A stretch of DNA of 64,000 nt, taken from contig NC_021915.1 of the NCBI RefSeq assembly GCF_000442645.1, positions 1,178,001 to 1,242,000 of the forward strand. Direction: 5' to 3'. The notes below the pieces were generated by a model. The model worked only from the letters and a program-made list of their open reading frames with translations. It did no database searches and was not told where the DNA came from. A program made the position numbers and the translations under genes. Origin of the DNA: Corynebacterium maris DSM 45190. Its GTDB lineage: Bacteria > Actinomycetota > Actinomycetes > Mycobacteriales > Mycobacteriaceae. This document shows, piece by piece, positions 1-8,133 of this stretch. Every line of letters begins with the position of its first letter. Position 1 is the first letter of the stretch.

Positions 1-1
1 G

Positions 2-592
2 TGGCGCGACTTCGCGTGGCACCGGCTCTACTACCACCCGGACCTGGCCACGACGAACATGCGGAAGGAGTTCGACGCCTTCCCCTGGCCGTGGGATCCG
101 GAAGAATTTTCTGCGGGCATGGCCGGCGGGAGGGACGGTCGCCGCGCAGTGAACGCCGAGGGCTTTTTGGGCGATCTCGGCGAGTGGCGGGCGGGGACCA
201 CGGGCATCCCGCTCGTCGACGCCGGCATGCGCGAACTGTGGCAGACCGGCCACATGCATAACCGTGTGCGCATGGTCGTGGCGTCCTTCCTGTGCAAGAA
301 CTTGGGCATCCACTGGCGCCACGGCGAAGAATGGTTCTGGGACACGCTCGTAGACGCGGATCCGGCGAGCAACGCCTTCAACTGGCAGTGGGTCGCCGGC
401 AGCGGAGATGACGCGTCCCCGTACTTCCGGATCTTCAACCCGGAGACCCAAGCGAAGCGTTTCGACGGCGAAGGCGTCTACATCGCCCGATGGGTGCCGG
501 AGCACGGCACCGATTCCTACCCTGAGCCCATCGTCGACCTGAAAGAAAGCCGGGAAATGGCGTTGGCGGCTTATGAGGGAACCAAAAAGTAG
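2..592 (+). CDS. phr: Deoxyribodipyrimidine photolyase, C-terminal part (5' truncated by window)
   Basis: Light-driven repair of cyclobutane pyrimidine dimers using FAD. Only the C-terminal 196 residues are present; the frame is open from base 2. The visible part is the FAD-binding domain: NRVRMVVASFLCKN, WRHGEEWFWDTLVD, the NWQWVAGSG segment and SPYFRIFNPETQ are hallmark stretches of class I photolyase/cryptochrome C-termini. The Trp-rich NWQWVAGSG element lines the flavin electron-transfer path in the family. The gene stops at TAG 590-592, 23 bp before the next gene. Its position near the carotenoid genes suggests a light-protection neighbourhood. A cryptochrome cannot be excluded without the N-terminus, but a CPD photolyase is the likelier reading. 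Confidence 0.93.
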   Translation, partial: WRDFAWHRLYYHPDLATTNMRKEFDAFPWPWDPEEFSAGMAGGRDGRRAVNAEGFLGDLGEWRAGTTGIPLVDAGMRELWQTGHMHNRVRMVVASFLCKNLGIHWRHGEEWFWDTLVDADPASNAFNWQWVAGSGDDASPYFRIFNPETQAKRFDGEGVYIARWVPEHGTDSYPEPIVDLKESREMALAAYEGTKK

Positions 593-602
593 TTTTCGCC
601 TC

Positions 603-608
603 TACTGT
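603..608 (+). promoter_or_regulatory. -10 box for leaderless SDR/DUF2867 gene
   Basis: TACTGT ends 7 nt before ATG 616, the spacing expected if transcription starts at or next to the A of the start codon. No Shine-Dalgarno sequence precedes 616. A GTG at 607 in the same frame would overlap this box. Confidence 0.45.
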
Positions 609-615
609 GGGGCCC

Positions 616-2169
616 ATGCCTACCGTCGTGCCAACCACGCTGGACTACACCGCCCGCCATCCCTCCCGCACCGTGCTGGTCACCGGGGCCTCCGGTTATG
701 TGGGCGGTCGCCTCGTGACGGAGCTGCTCGCCGCGGGCTTTAAGGTGCGGGCGTCCTCCCGCCACGTCGACAGCCTGCGCCGCTTCGACTGGAGTGAGCA
801 GGCCGAACTCGTCGAGGCTGACTTGGGGGAGAAAGACGACGTCGCCCGCATCATGGCGGGCGTGGACGTGGTCTTTTACCTCGTGCACTCGATGGGTGAC
901 AAGGGTGAGGATTTCGAAGAGGCGGAAAAGCGCACCGCCCGGACCGTCGCTGACGCGGCCGACGCCGCCGGCGTGCGCCAGATGGTGTACCTGTCGGGGC
1001 TGCACCCGCAGGACAAACCCCTGGAAGAGCTGTCCAAGCACATGCGTTCCCGGGAAAACGTCGCCCGCATTTTCTTGGGGAGCGAGACCCCCGCGCTGGT
1101 GTTGCGTGCGGCGACGCTCATCGGCTCGGGGTCGGCCTCCTTCGAGATCATCCGGCACCTGACGGAACGTTTGCCGGTGATGGTGGCGCCGCAGTGGATC
1201 AGCAACCAGATCGAGCCGCTCGCGATCCGCGACGCGTTGTATTACCTCGTGTCGGCGGCGGACCTGGCGGAACCGGTCAATCGCGCCTTCGACGTCGGTT
1301 GCGGCGTCACCTACGAATTCGCCGATCTGCTCAAGATGTACGGGAAAGAACACGGGCTGCGCCGCTGGATCTTCTCGCTGCCGCTGCCTTTGCCCATGGA
1401 CAAGCTCTCCGGCGGCTGGATCGGCTTGGTCACGCCGGTGCCCGCGAAGCTGGCAGTGCCCCTGGCGCAGTCCATGGCGGAGGACGCCGTCACCGAGGAA
1501 CACGACATCGAAGCGGTCATCCCGGATCCGCCGGGCGGGCTCATCGCGTACCCGGAGGCCGTGCGCTTGGCCATCAAAGCGGAACGCGAACGCGGTGTGC
1601 CCACGTCCTGGGACCGCAGCTGGACCGAGGTCCAGGACGCGGCGGACAGCCTGCCCACCGATCCGGAATGGGCGGGGACGTCCGTCTATCAGGACGTGCG
1701 CTCGCGCGACAGCGACCTACCCGCAGAGAAGGTCTGGGAGGTCATCGAAGGTATCGGCGGCGCCAACGGCTGGTATTCCGCCCCTGCGCTGTGGCGGATT
1801 CGCGGGGTGCTGGACAAGCTCATCGGCGGCCCCGGGCTGGGCGGGCGCCGCGATCCGCACCGGCTGTCTACCGGGGACCGGGTCGACTGGTGGCGGGTGG
1901 CCGAGCTCGACCGCCCACGCCGGCTGGTGCTCGCAGCCGAGATGAAGGTCGACGGGCGCGCCTGGCTGTCGTTGGAGGTGGAGGACACGGAGAAGGGGTG
2001 CACCTACACTCAGCGGGCGGTGTATGCCCCGACCGGACTCGTCGGCCGGCTGTACTGGTGGTCGGTGGCGCCCTTCCACGCCTTTGTGTTCCCGGTGATG
2101 GCGCGCAACATTCTCGCGGCCGCGCGCCGGGGACCGGGAGAGTCGTCTACAGCAGACAGAGCGGGGTGA
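616..2169 (+). CDS. NAD(P)-binding SDR-type protein with C-terminal DUF2867
   Basis: A 517-residue protein of unknown substrate. Residues about 18-300 form an atypical short-chain dehydrogenase (NmrA/UDP-sugar epimerase-like) Rossmann domain with the glycine motif VTGASGYVGGRL near the N-terminus and a YLVHSMG strand. Residues about 350-505 match the DUF2867 type (DWWRVAEL, LRLVLAAEMK-like strands, ending in a PFHAFVFPVMARNIL helix). GTG 607 would add three residues; ATG 616 is preferred because a -10 box fits a leaderless start there. The 3' end overlaps the convergent lipocalin gene by 23 bp. In C. glutamicum a similar gene lies between photolyase and lipoprotein genes near crt (from memory), so a role in light or oxidative stress is an inference. 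Confidence 0.85.
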   Translation: MPTVVPTTLDYTARHPSRTVLVTGASGYVGGRLVTELLAAGFKVRASSRHVDSLRRFDWSEQAELVEADLGEKDDVARIMAGVDVVFYLVHSMGDKGEDFEEAEKRTARTVADAADAAGVRQMVYLSGLHPQDKPLEELSKHMRSRENVARIFLGSETPALVLRAATLIGSGSASFEIIRHLTERLPVMVAPQWISNQIEPLAIRDALYYLVSAADLAEPVNRAFDVGCGVTYEFADLLKMYGKEHGLRRWIFSLPLPLPMDKLSGGWIGLVTPVPAKLAVPLAQSMAEDAVTEEHDIEAVIPDPPGGLIAYPEAVRLAIKAERERGVPTSWDRSWTEVQDAADSLPTDPEWAGTSVYQDVRSRDSDLPAEKVWEVIEGIGGANGWYSAPALWRIRGVLDKLIGGPGLGGRRDPHRLSTGDRVDWWRVAELDRPRRLVLAAEMKVDGRAWLSLEVEDTEKGCTYTQRAVYAPTGLVGRLYWWSVAPFHAFVFPVMARNILAAARRGPGESSTADRAG

Positions 2170-2800
2170 TGTCCTGGCGGCCTTCCTGCATCGGGGTGGT
2201 CAGGAAGGAGCAGGACCAGTACCCACGGTCGGAGACGGTGGTCTCCACCAGGTTCCACTGCTCGGCGTCGAGCGCCGGGGTGCGGCTGAGGACGAATCCG
2301 GAGCGACGCTGCGGGTCGCCCACGATGGCCAGGGAGTAGTCGTCGGCGAGGTAGGTGATCCGGTAGTTGACCGGGCCGTCCTCGTTTTGGAAGGGGACGC
2401 CGGGGAAGTTCACCCGCAGAGAGGCGTTGGTGTCGGTGTCTCGGATGGTGGCGGTGCCCTCGATCACGGAGTCGGAGCTGATCTGGGATCCGCAGGAGTT
2501 GACGACGGACAGGGTGGTGTCGTCGATCAGCTCGTATTCGGCGGTGGTGTCGTTGGTGCACTGCAGGGTGTAGGGCTGCGGGACGGCCGCCACCTGGTAC
2601 CAATCGCCCACGTACTTTTCCGGATCCACGTAGTCGACCTGGGACAGCTCGGGGCCGAAGCTGGAGCCGGCGGGAAGGACGTCCGCGGAAATGCTGGAGG
2701 CGCGGCCACCGTCGGTCAGGTCTTGGGCGCCGGCGGTGAGGGTGGCGGGAAGCAACGCCGCCGCGAAAGCGGCGGCGGCGATTTTAGTGAATGTACGCAT
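2147..2800 (-). CDS. Secreted lipocalin family protein (Blc-like)
   Basis: A 217-residue exported protein. The N-terminus MRTFTKIAAAAFAAALLPATL-type is a Sec signal peptide ending near an AGAQ cleavage site; no lipobox cysteine is visible. The mature part has the lipocalin signature: PEKYVGDWYQVAAVP (the GxW motif), then beta strands through LRVNFPGVPF, YRITYLADDYSLAIVGDP and SGFVLSRTPAL. Lipocalins bind small hydrophobic ligands; bacterial Blc proteins bind lysophospholipids or fatty acids. An upstream in-frame start at 2845 would put charged residues before the signal peptide, so ATG 2800, preceded by GAAAGG, is preferred. Cysteines near both ends may form a disulfide. A carotenoid or lipid ligand next to the crt operon is only an inference. 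Confidence 0.85.
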   Translation of the reverse strand: MRTFTKIAAAAFAAALLPATLTAGAQDLTDGGRASSISADVLPAGSSFGPELSQVDYVDPEKYVGDWYQVAAVPQPYTLQCTNDTTAEYELIDDTTLSVVNSCGSQISSDSVIEGTATIRDTDTNASLRVNFPGVPFQNEDGPVNYRITYLADDYSLAIVGDPQRRSGFVLSRTPALDAEQWNLVETTVSDRGYWSCSFLTTPMQEGRQDITPLCLL

Positions 2801-3090
2801 GTCGAAGGCCTTTCGGAAAAGAATCAGGAAACTGCGGGGCGCCAAAATCCAGCTCCGCGTGCCGTTGAGCCTACACAGGGTTTTGTTAAGAAATGACAGT
2901 TACCTGAACGCTCGTCTTAGTTTTCCCCGACCGCGATACCCCCGTGTCTGGCTAGATATTTTGCATGCAAAAACAGTGAAAAGTGGAGCTGGCTGGCCGT
3001 GCCGGACGCGGCGGCGCCGTAAAACCGCCCCTATCGCGGGGGAGGGGCTACCCCCGCCCCACAGGGAGTATCCGGCGAGCTGGACAGAAT
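2801..3090. other. Divergent intergenic region, lipocalin / carotenoid operon
   Basis: No gene seen in about 290 bp. The left half is AT-richer and probably carries the lipocalin promoter on the minus strand. The right half is GC-rich and contains the hairpin at 3036-3057. In C. glutamicum the MarR-type regulator CrtR lies next to crtE (from memory); no such gene is present here. Confidence 0.5.
3036..3057. other. GC-rich hairpin upstream of the crt promoter
   Basis: Arms GCGGGGG and CCCCCGC are perfectly complementary around an 8-nt loop. No T-run follows on either strand, so terminator function is uncertain. Confidence 0.35.
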
Positions 3091-3109
3091 TTAATTAGCC
3101 TGGCTAACT
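3081..3109 (+). promoter_or_regulatory. Candidate crt operon promoter
   Basis: TGGACA (3081-3086) resembles a -35 box. A 17-bp spacer leads to CTAACT (3104-3109) as a -10 box. The -10 lies inside the palindrome 3091-3111. The predicted start near 3116 gives a leader of about 100 nt. Confidence 0.4.
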
Positions 3110-3111
3110 AA
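3091..3111. promoter_or_regulatory. 21-bp near-perfect palindromic operator
   Basis: Arms TTAATTAGCC and GGCTAACTAA around a central T pair at 9 of 10 positions. The core TTAGCC-T-GGCTAA is perfect. It overlaps the spacer and -10 of the only candidate promoter of the carotenoid operon, as expected for a dimeric repressor such as a MarR-family protein. The regulator itself is not in the window. Confidence 0.6.
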
Positions 3112-3215
3112 GTTGATGACCCGGGAGCCCTCAACCTCTCCCGCTCGAACGAAAGCGCCCCACTCACCTTGCTCTTCTACGCCCACTGCACGACCACACG
3201 ACGGGACGGCACGAC

Positions 3216-4004
3216 ATGACCCACCAGTCCGCCCGCACCGACGGCCCCACCTTCAGCGTCGTCATCCCGTGCCGCAACGACGCCGAACTGCTGGACCGGT
3301 GTCTGGCCAGCTTCGCCGCCCAACTGCGCCCCGCCGACGAGATCATCGTCGTCGACAACGCCAGCACCGACCACACCCGGAAGGTCGCATTACGGCACGG
3401 GGCGCGCGTGGTCGACGAGCCGCGCGAAGGCATCACCTGGGCGACCAAAGCAGGATTTGACGCCGCCGTCAGCGACGTCTTCGTCCGCGTCGACGCCGAC
3501 GTCCACGTCGAGCCCGCTTACCTGCAGAAACTGCAGGACGTCTGGCAGGCCGCCGACTCCTCGCCGGGTCGCCGCGTCGTCGGCGTCACCGGCTCCGCCC
3601 GCTTCGACCTCGACGGCCCGGCCGGAGACTTCGCCAGCTCCGCCTACTTGGGCGCCTACCGGGCCTCAGTCGGCTCCGCGCTGGGCCACCACCCCCTCTA
3701 CGGCACCAACTGCTCCATCCGCGCGGACTGGTGGGCGAGGGTGCGCGAGGACGTCGACTTCAGCGACACCCTGGTCCACGACGACATGCACCTGTCTTTC
3801 GCCGTCGGCGAAGACGAGACGATCTGGTTTCAACCGGACCTCGTCGTCGGCATGGACGACCGCGCGCTGCGTGGAATCCGCCAAATCACCGTACGGTTCT
3901 ACCGGGGATTTTATACGATGGTGCGTAACTGGCAGGACCATCCGCCGCACCGGCGCCTCGCCCGCCGCGGCCGGCTCGGAAAAACTCTGAAGGAGGCGAT
4001 GTGA
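3216..4004 (+). CDS. Family 2 glycosyltransferase, first gene of the carotenoid operon
   Basis: A 262-residue GT-A-fold glycosyltransferase. FSVVIPCRNDAELL and VVDNASTD at the N-terminus bind the nucleotide sugar. RVDADVHVEP carries the DxD metal site, and LVHDDMHLSF resembles the family's acidic catalytic-base element. No confident membrane helix is seen. It ends GTGA-overlapped with crtE, so it is co-transcribed and probably translationally coupled. Decaprenoxanthin is glucosylated in corynebacteria by a CrtX-type enzyme, so carotenoid glycosylation is a reasonable inference. A role in cell-envelope glycans remains possible. The ATG has only a weak ribosome-binding site. Confidence 0.8.
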   Translation: MTHQSARTDGPTFSVVIPCRNDAELLDRCLASFAAQLRPADEIIVVDNASTDHTRKVALRHGARVVDEPREGITWATKAGFDAAVSDVFVRVDADVHVEPAYLQKLQDVWQAADSSPGRRVVGVTGSARFDLDGPAGDFASSAYLGAYRASVGSALGHHPLYGTNCSIRADWWARVREDVDFSDTLVHDDMHLSFAVGEDETIWFQPDLVVGMDDRALRGIRQITVRFYRGFYTMVRNWQDHPPHRRLARRGRLGKTLKEAM

Positions 4005-4993
4005 CCATGAATGCGACGCACAACGGGATGCGTAAAGGGGTCGACGAGCGCGTCTCCGACTCCCTGGAGCTGATCGCGCAGTTCCTCACCCGCTCGGGGC
4101 AGGAAACGCCGACGGAATCGCCGCTGCTCGACATCTCTTACGAAGGAGTGCGCTCCTTCGCCCTCGGCGGCAAACACCTGCGCTCCAGGTTGGTGCACAT
4201 CTCCGCCGGCGACGTCGACGACGACGGCCTGTACGCCGCCACCGTCTTCGGCGCCTGCGTCGACTTGCTGCACGGCGCCTTCCTCATCCACGACGACATC
4301 ATCGACCGCGACGACATGCGCCGCGGACAACGCACCATCCACGCCCGCATCCGCGACGAATTCGGCGACGAGCACCTGGGCACGTCCGTGGCGATCGTCG
4401 CCGGCGACCTCGGCGTCAACGGTGCCCTCCGGCTGTTGTCGGACTCAGACCTCGACGACGCCACCGTGCGCCACGGCCTGCGACTGCTCACCGCCGCCGC
4501 CCACGAAACCTTCACCGGCGAGATCCTCGACATCGCCCACTTGGCTAACCCCGCCCCGGACCTCGAGAGCGTACGGCTGAGCAACCACCTCAAAACCAGC
4601 GAATACAGCTTCGGAGTCCCCCTGAAACTCGGGGCGCTGGCCGCCGGCCGCGACACCGCCCCGATGAAACCCATCGGGCAGGCGCTCGGCTGCGCCTACC
4701 AAGCCGCCGACGACATCGCCGGCGCCATCGGCGACAGCCGCGACACCGGAAAACAAGCCGCCGGCGACGTCATCCACGGCCGTTACACGCTGATGACCAT
4801 GCGGCTGACCGGCGACGCCGTCAACGACCCCCGCCGAGTCCGAGACGTCGTCGACGACGTCATCGCCGAGGGCGACACCCACCTGGCCGAGGCCCGCAGC
4901 CACATCGACCGCGCCGAGCTGGATCCCGCCATCCGCACGGGCCTGCACTCCGTCGCCGACAAGATAGAAAGGATGCTGCGCGCCCATGCCTGA
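4001..4993 (+). CDS. crtE: Geranylgeranyl diphosphate synthase
   Basis: A trans-prenyltransferase that condenses IPP onto allylic diphosphates to make the C20 precursor of phytoene. The first aspartate-rich motif is HDDIIDRDDMRRG; the second reads DDIAGAIGD, so only the first two aspartates of a canonical DDxxD remain, a form common in actinobacterial homologues. GKHLRSRL is the IPP-binding GK-R segment. Length 330 aa is normal. GTG 4001 lies 4 nt after AGGAGG (3991-3996) and overlaps the preceding stop; ATG 4007 would be an equally good start with a longer spacing. The 3' end overlaps crtB by 8 bp. Confidence 0.93.
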   Translation: MTMNATHNGMRKGVDERVSDSLELIAQFLTRSGQETPTESPLLDISYEGVRSFALGGKHLRSRLVHISAGDVDDDGLYAATVFGACVDLLHGAFLIHDDIIDRDDMRRGQRTIHARIRDEFGDEHLGTSVAIVAGDLGVNGALRLLSDSDLDDATVRHGLRLLTAAAHETFTGEILDIAHLANPAPDLESVRLSNHLKTSEYSFGVPLKLGALAAGRDTAPMKPIGQALGCAYQAADDIAGAIGDSRDTGKQAAGDVIHGRYTLMTMRLTGDAVNDPRRVRDVVDDVIAEGDTHLAEARSHIDRAELDPAIRTGLHSVADKIERMLRAHA

Positions 4994-5882
4994 CGCCTTC
5001 GAGGCCTACCTCTCCCGCTACGACCACGCCTGCGCCAAGGCCGCCCAGGAAATCATCCTCGCGTATTCCACCAGCTTCTCCCTGGCCACCCGCGCCCTGG
5101 CAAAACAAGTCCGGATCGACATCTGCAACCTGTACGCCATGGTGCGCATCGCGGACGAAATCGTCGACGGCACCGCCGCAGCCGCCGACATCAACCACGA
5201 GGACATCAGCGCGGAACTCGACGCCTACGAACGCGCCGTGCTCGCCGCGCCGGGCAAGCGTTTCCACACCGACCCGGTCCTGCACGCTTATGCGGCGACC
5301 GCCCGCCGCTGCGGGTTCGACCCGGACCACGTCGCCGCCTTCTTCTCATCCATGCGCCGCGACCTGAATCAGGCGAGCTACGACCAGGGCGGGTTCGACG
5401 ACTACGTGTACGGATCCGCCGAGGTCATCGGCTTGCTGTGCCTGTCGGTGTTTCTGGCCGACCACCCGGTCACCGACGAAGACCGCGCGCGGTTGACCGC
5501 CGGCGCCCGCTCTCTCGGCGCGGCCTTTCAGAAGGTCAACTTTCTGCGCGATCTGGCCGAGGACACCGACGTGCTGGGGCGGACGTACTTTCCCGGACTG
5601 GAGGGCCGCGAACTCACCGAGGAACGCAAGGTCGAATTGGTCGCCGACATCCGCCAGGACCTCGCCGACGCCCGCGCGGTCATTCCGCTGCTGCCCATGT
5701 CCGCCCGCATCGGCGTCCTCGCAGCCACGGAGCTTTTCCGCGAGCTGACCGACCGCATCGACGCACTTCCCGCCGCGGAGCTGAGCGAACGTCGCGTCAG
5801 CGTCCCCGGCCCCACCAAGGCGGTGCTGCTGGCCCGCGCCGCAGCCACCGCGCCCCGCCTCACCCCACCCAAAGGACGATAA
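4986..5882 (+). CDS. crtB: Phytoene synthase
   Basis: Head-to-head condensation of two geranylgeranyl diphosphates to 15-cis-phytoene. The 298-residue protein is a squalene/phytoene synthase fold. YSTSFSLATRAL, the first acidic motif VRIADEIVDG, and the second QKVNFLRDLAEDTDVLGRTYFP stretch are all in place. The start ATG overlaps the crtE stop (ATGCCTGA), implying coupling. It sits four bases before crtI. All catalytic aspartates expected for the family are visible, so activity is likely. Confidence 0.95.
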   Translation: MPDAFEAYLSRYDHACAKAAQEIILAYSTSFSLATRALAKQVRIDICNLYAMVRIADEIVDGTAAAADINHEDISAELDAYERAVLAAPGKRFHTDPVLHAYAATARRCGFDPDHVAAFFSSMRRDLNQASYDQGGFDDYVYGSAEVIGLLCLSVFLADHPVTDEDRARLTAGARSLGAAFQKVNFLRDLAEDTDVLGRTYFPGLEGRELTEERKVELVADIRQDLADARAVIPLLPMSARIGVLAATELFRELTDRIDALPAAELSERRVSVPGPTKAVLLARAAATAPRLTPPKGR

Positions 5883-5886
5883 GACA

Positions 5887-7491
5887 ATGACGAAGAACAC
5901 CCCGCGCACGGCCGTCGTGATCGGAGCCGGCGTCGCCGGCTTAGCTACGGCGGCGTTGCTCGGTAAGCAAGGCATACAGGTGACCGTCGTCGAACGCGGC
6001 GATTCCGTCGGCGGCCGCTCCGGCAACCTGGACATTGACGGCCACGACGGTTTCCGCTGGGACACCGGGCCGTCCTGGTATCTCATGCCGGACGCCTTCG
6101 ACCATTTTTACCGCCTGCTGGGCACCACCACCGCCGATGAGCTCGACCTGGTGGACCTCGCCCCGGCGTATCGGCTCTTTCCCGAGGGCGACGAACCCGT
6201 GGACGTGCCCAGCGGCGTCGAGGAGGCCGCGGCGCTTTTCGAATCCATCGAACCCGGGGCGGGGCAGAAGCTGCGCGAGTACCTGGACAGCGCCGGCGAC
6301 ACGTACCGCATCGCGCTCGAGCGTTTTTTATACACGACCTTCTCCACGCCGATTCCGCTCCTGCACCGCGACGTGCGCGAACGGCTCGGTTCGCTGGCCA
6401 AATTGTTGACCCGTTCTTTGGAGAGCTTCGTCAATGAACGCTTCACCGACCATCGCCTGCAGCAGATCCTGACGTACCCGGCGGTGTTCCTGTCCTCCCA
6501 GCCGAAGAAGATTCCGTCGCTGTACCACCTGATGAGCCACACCGATCTGGTCCAGGGCGTGCGCTACCCGCTCGGCGGGTTCACCGCCGTCGTCGACTCC
6601 TTCCACCGGCTGGCCGTCGAGCAGGGCGCGCACTTCCAGCTCGACACCGAGGTCACCGCGATCACCACCGTCGCAGAGGGGCGCAAGGCGCGGGCCACGG
6701 GCGTGCGCGTGCGGCGTGCCGACGGCGCCGTGGAGGAGATCACCGCCGACATCGTCGTCTCCGGGGCGGACCTGCATCACACCGAAACCCACCTGCTGCC
6801 GCCGGCGCTGCGCACCTACCCGGAGAAGTGGTTCTCCACCCGCGACCCGGGCCTGGGCACGGTGCTGGTCATGGCGGGCGTGAAGGGCAAACTCCCGCAG
6901 CTGGCGCATCACAACCTGCTGTTCAGCCGCGACTGGTCCGAGGACTTCGCAGCCGTCTTCGACGGGCCGGTCGACAGTCGACCGCTGGACGCCTCCCAAT
7001 CGATCTACGTCTCCATGCCCTCGGCCACTGACCCGGACGTCGCCCCGGAAGACCACGAAAACCTCTTCATCCTCGTGCCCGTTCCCGCAGAGGAGCAGAT
7101 CGGCCACGGCGACGCCTACCGGGAGGGCGCCTCGCCGCGTGTCGACGCCATCGCCGAGGCCGCGATCGCGGAGCTGGCCGACTGGGCGGGCGTCCCGGAC
7201 CTGGCGGAGCGCATCGTCGTCAAGAAAACTCTTGGACCGGCGGATTTCGCCGAGCGCTACCACGCCTGGCGCGGCGGGTCCATCGGGCCGGGCCACGAAC
7301 TGCGTCAGTCCGCGTTTCTCCGCGGCAAGAACGTCTCCGGCAAGGTCGCCGGCCTCTACTATGCGGGCGCCACCACGGTGCCCGGCGTCGGCGTCCCCAT
7401 GTGCTTGATCTCCGCGGAAAACGTGCTCAAACGCATCAACGGCGACACCAGCCCGGGGCCGCTCCCGGAGAACGGAGTCGCCCGTGCTTGA
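5887..7491 (+). CDS. crtI: Phytoene desaturase (lycopene-forming)
   Basis: FAD-dependent desaturase that introduces four double bases' worth of desaturation to turn phytoene into lycopene. VVIGAGVAGLATAALL and the following ERGDSVGGRSG are the dinucleotide-binding motif at the N-terminus. GLYYAGATTVPGVGVPMCL near the C-terminus is the bacterial carotenoid desaturase signature. Length 534 aa matches the CrtI family. AAAGGACG precedes the ATG. Its 3' end overlaps crtYe by 8 bp. A paralogous oxidase (CrtO/CrtN type) is less likely given the crtB partner immediately upstream. Confidence 0.94.
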   Translation: MTKNTPRTAVVIGAGVAGLATAALLGKQGIQVTVVERGDSVGGRSGNLDIDGHDGFRWDTGPSWYLMPDAFDHFYRLLGTTTADELDLVDLAPAYRLFPEGDEPVDVPSGVEEAAALFESIEPGAGQKLREYLDSAGDTYRIALERFLYTTFSTPIPLLHRDVRERLGSLAKLLTRSLESFVNERFTDHRLQQILTYPAVFLSSQPKKIPSLYHLMSHTDLVQGVRYPLGGFTAVVDSFHRLAVEQGAHFQLDTEVTAITTVAEGRKARATGVRVRRADGAVEEITADIVVSGADLHHTETHLLPPALRTYPEKWFSTRDPGLGTVLVMAGVKGKLPQLAHHNLLFSRDWSEDFAAVFDGPVDSRPLDASQSIYVSMPSATDPDVAPEDHENLFILVPVPAEEQIGHGDAYREGASPRVDAIAEAAIAELADWAGVPDLAERIVVKKTLGPADFAERYHAWRGGSIGPGHELRQSAFLRGKNVSGKVAGLYYAGATTVPGVGVPMCLISAENVLKRINGDTSPGPLPENGVARA

Positions 7492-7828
7492 GTCCCTCCT
7501 TCCGTTTGCTTACCTCATCATCCTGCTGGTCACGATCGGCTGCATGGTGCTGTGCGACTGGCGCTGGAAACTCGCCTTCTTTCTCGACGCCCGCCGCGCC
7601 ACGGTGCTGTCGATCGTGATGGTGGCGGCGTTTTTGCTGTGGGACGCCTTCGGCATCATGACCGGCTCTTTCTTCCGCGGCGGCTCCGAGTACATGACGG
7701 GGGTCATTCTGGCCCCGGAAATGCCGATCGAGGAACCGATCTTCCTGTTTTTCCTGACCTATCTGACCATCAACCTCACCTCGGGTGCGCGCATGATCCT
7801 CGACTTCCGTGAGAGGCGGAACGCATGA
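7484..7828 (+). CDS. crtYe: C50 carotenoid epsilon-cyclase subunit Ye
   Basis: One half of the heterodimeric lycopene-cyclase-domain enzyme that cyclises flavuxanthin to decaprenoxanthin in corynebacteria. The 114-residue protein is very hydrophobic, with about three membrane helices. It contains MPIEEPIFLFFLTYL, equivalent to the PxE(E/D)xxF element of the heterodimeric cyclases. GTG 7484 overlaps crtI by 8 bp. The next subunit starts inside its stop (ATGA). Assignment rests on domain type plus gene order with crtYf and crtEb. Confidence 0.9.
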   Translation: MLESLLPFAYLIILLVTIGCMVLCDWRWKLAFFLDARRATVLSIVMVAAFLLWDAFGIMTGSFFRGGSEYMTGVILAPEMPIEEPIFLFFLTYLTINLTSGARMILDFRERRNA

Positions 7829-8133
7829 CCTATCTGCTGATCAGCCTGCCCTTTCTCTTCGTCGCCGTGGTGCTGTGGGTGCTGCGGCGCCACACTGCGC
7901 CCCGACAACTGCCGGTCACCGCGATCGTCGCGACGGTCCTGCTCGTACTCACCGCGATCTTCGACAACTTCATGATCTGGGCCGAGCTCGTCGGCTACGG
8001 CGACGCGCAGCGCCTCGGCCTGCAGATCGGTCTCGTGCCCGTCGAGGACTTCTTTTACCCGGTCTTCGTCGCGCTGATCGTCCCCGCGTTCTGGCCGGGT
8101 CGGAAACCAGACAGAAAGAAGGCCGACTCGTGA
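7825..8133 (+). CDS. crtYf: C50 carotenoid epsilon-cyclase subunit Yf
   Basis: Second half of the heterodimeric C50 cyclase. It has 102 residues and three predicted membrane helices. VPVEDFFYPVFVALIVPAFW is the counterpart of the PxEE motif in CrtYe and is the expected catalytic acidic site. It starts in the ATGA overlap with crtYe and ends in a GTGA overlap with crtEb, so the three products are probably made in fixed ratio. A beta- or gamma-cyclase specificity (as in Dietzia or Micrococcus C50 pigments) cannot be told apart from sequence alone by eye. Confidence 0.9.
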   Translation: MTYLLISLPFLFVAVVLWVLRRHTAPRQLPVTAIVATVLLVLTAIFDNFMIWAELVGYGDAQRLGLQIGLVPVEDFFYPVFVALIVPAFWPGRKPDRKKADS

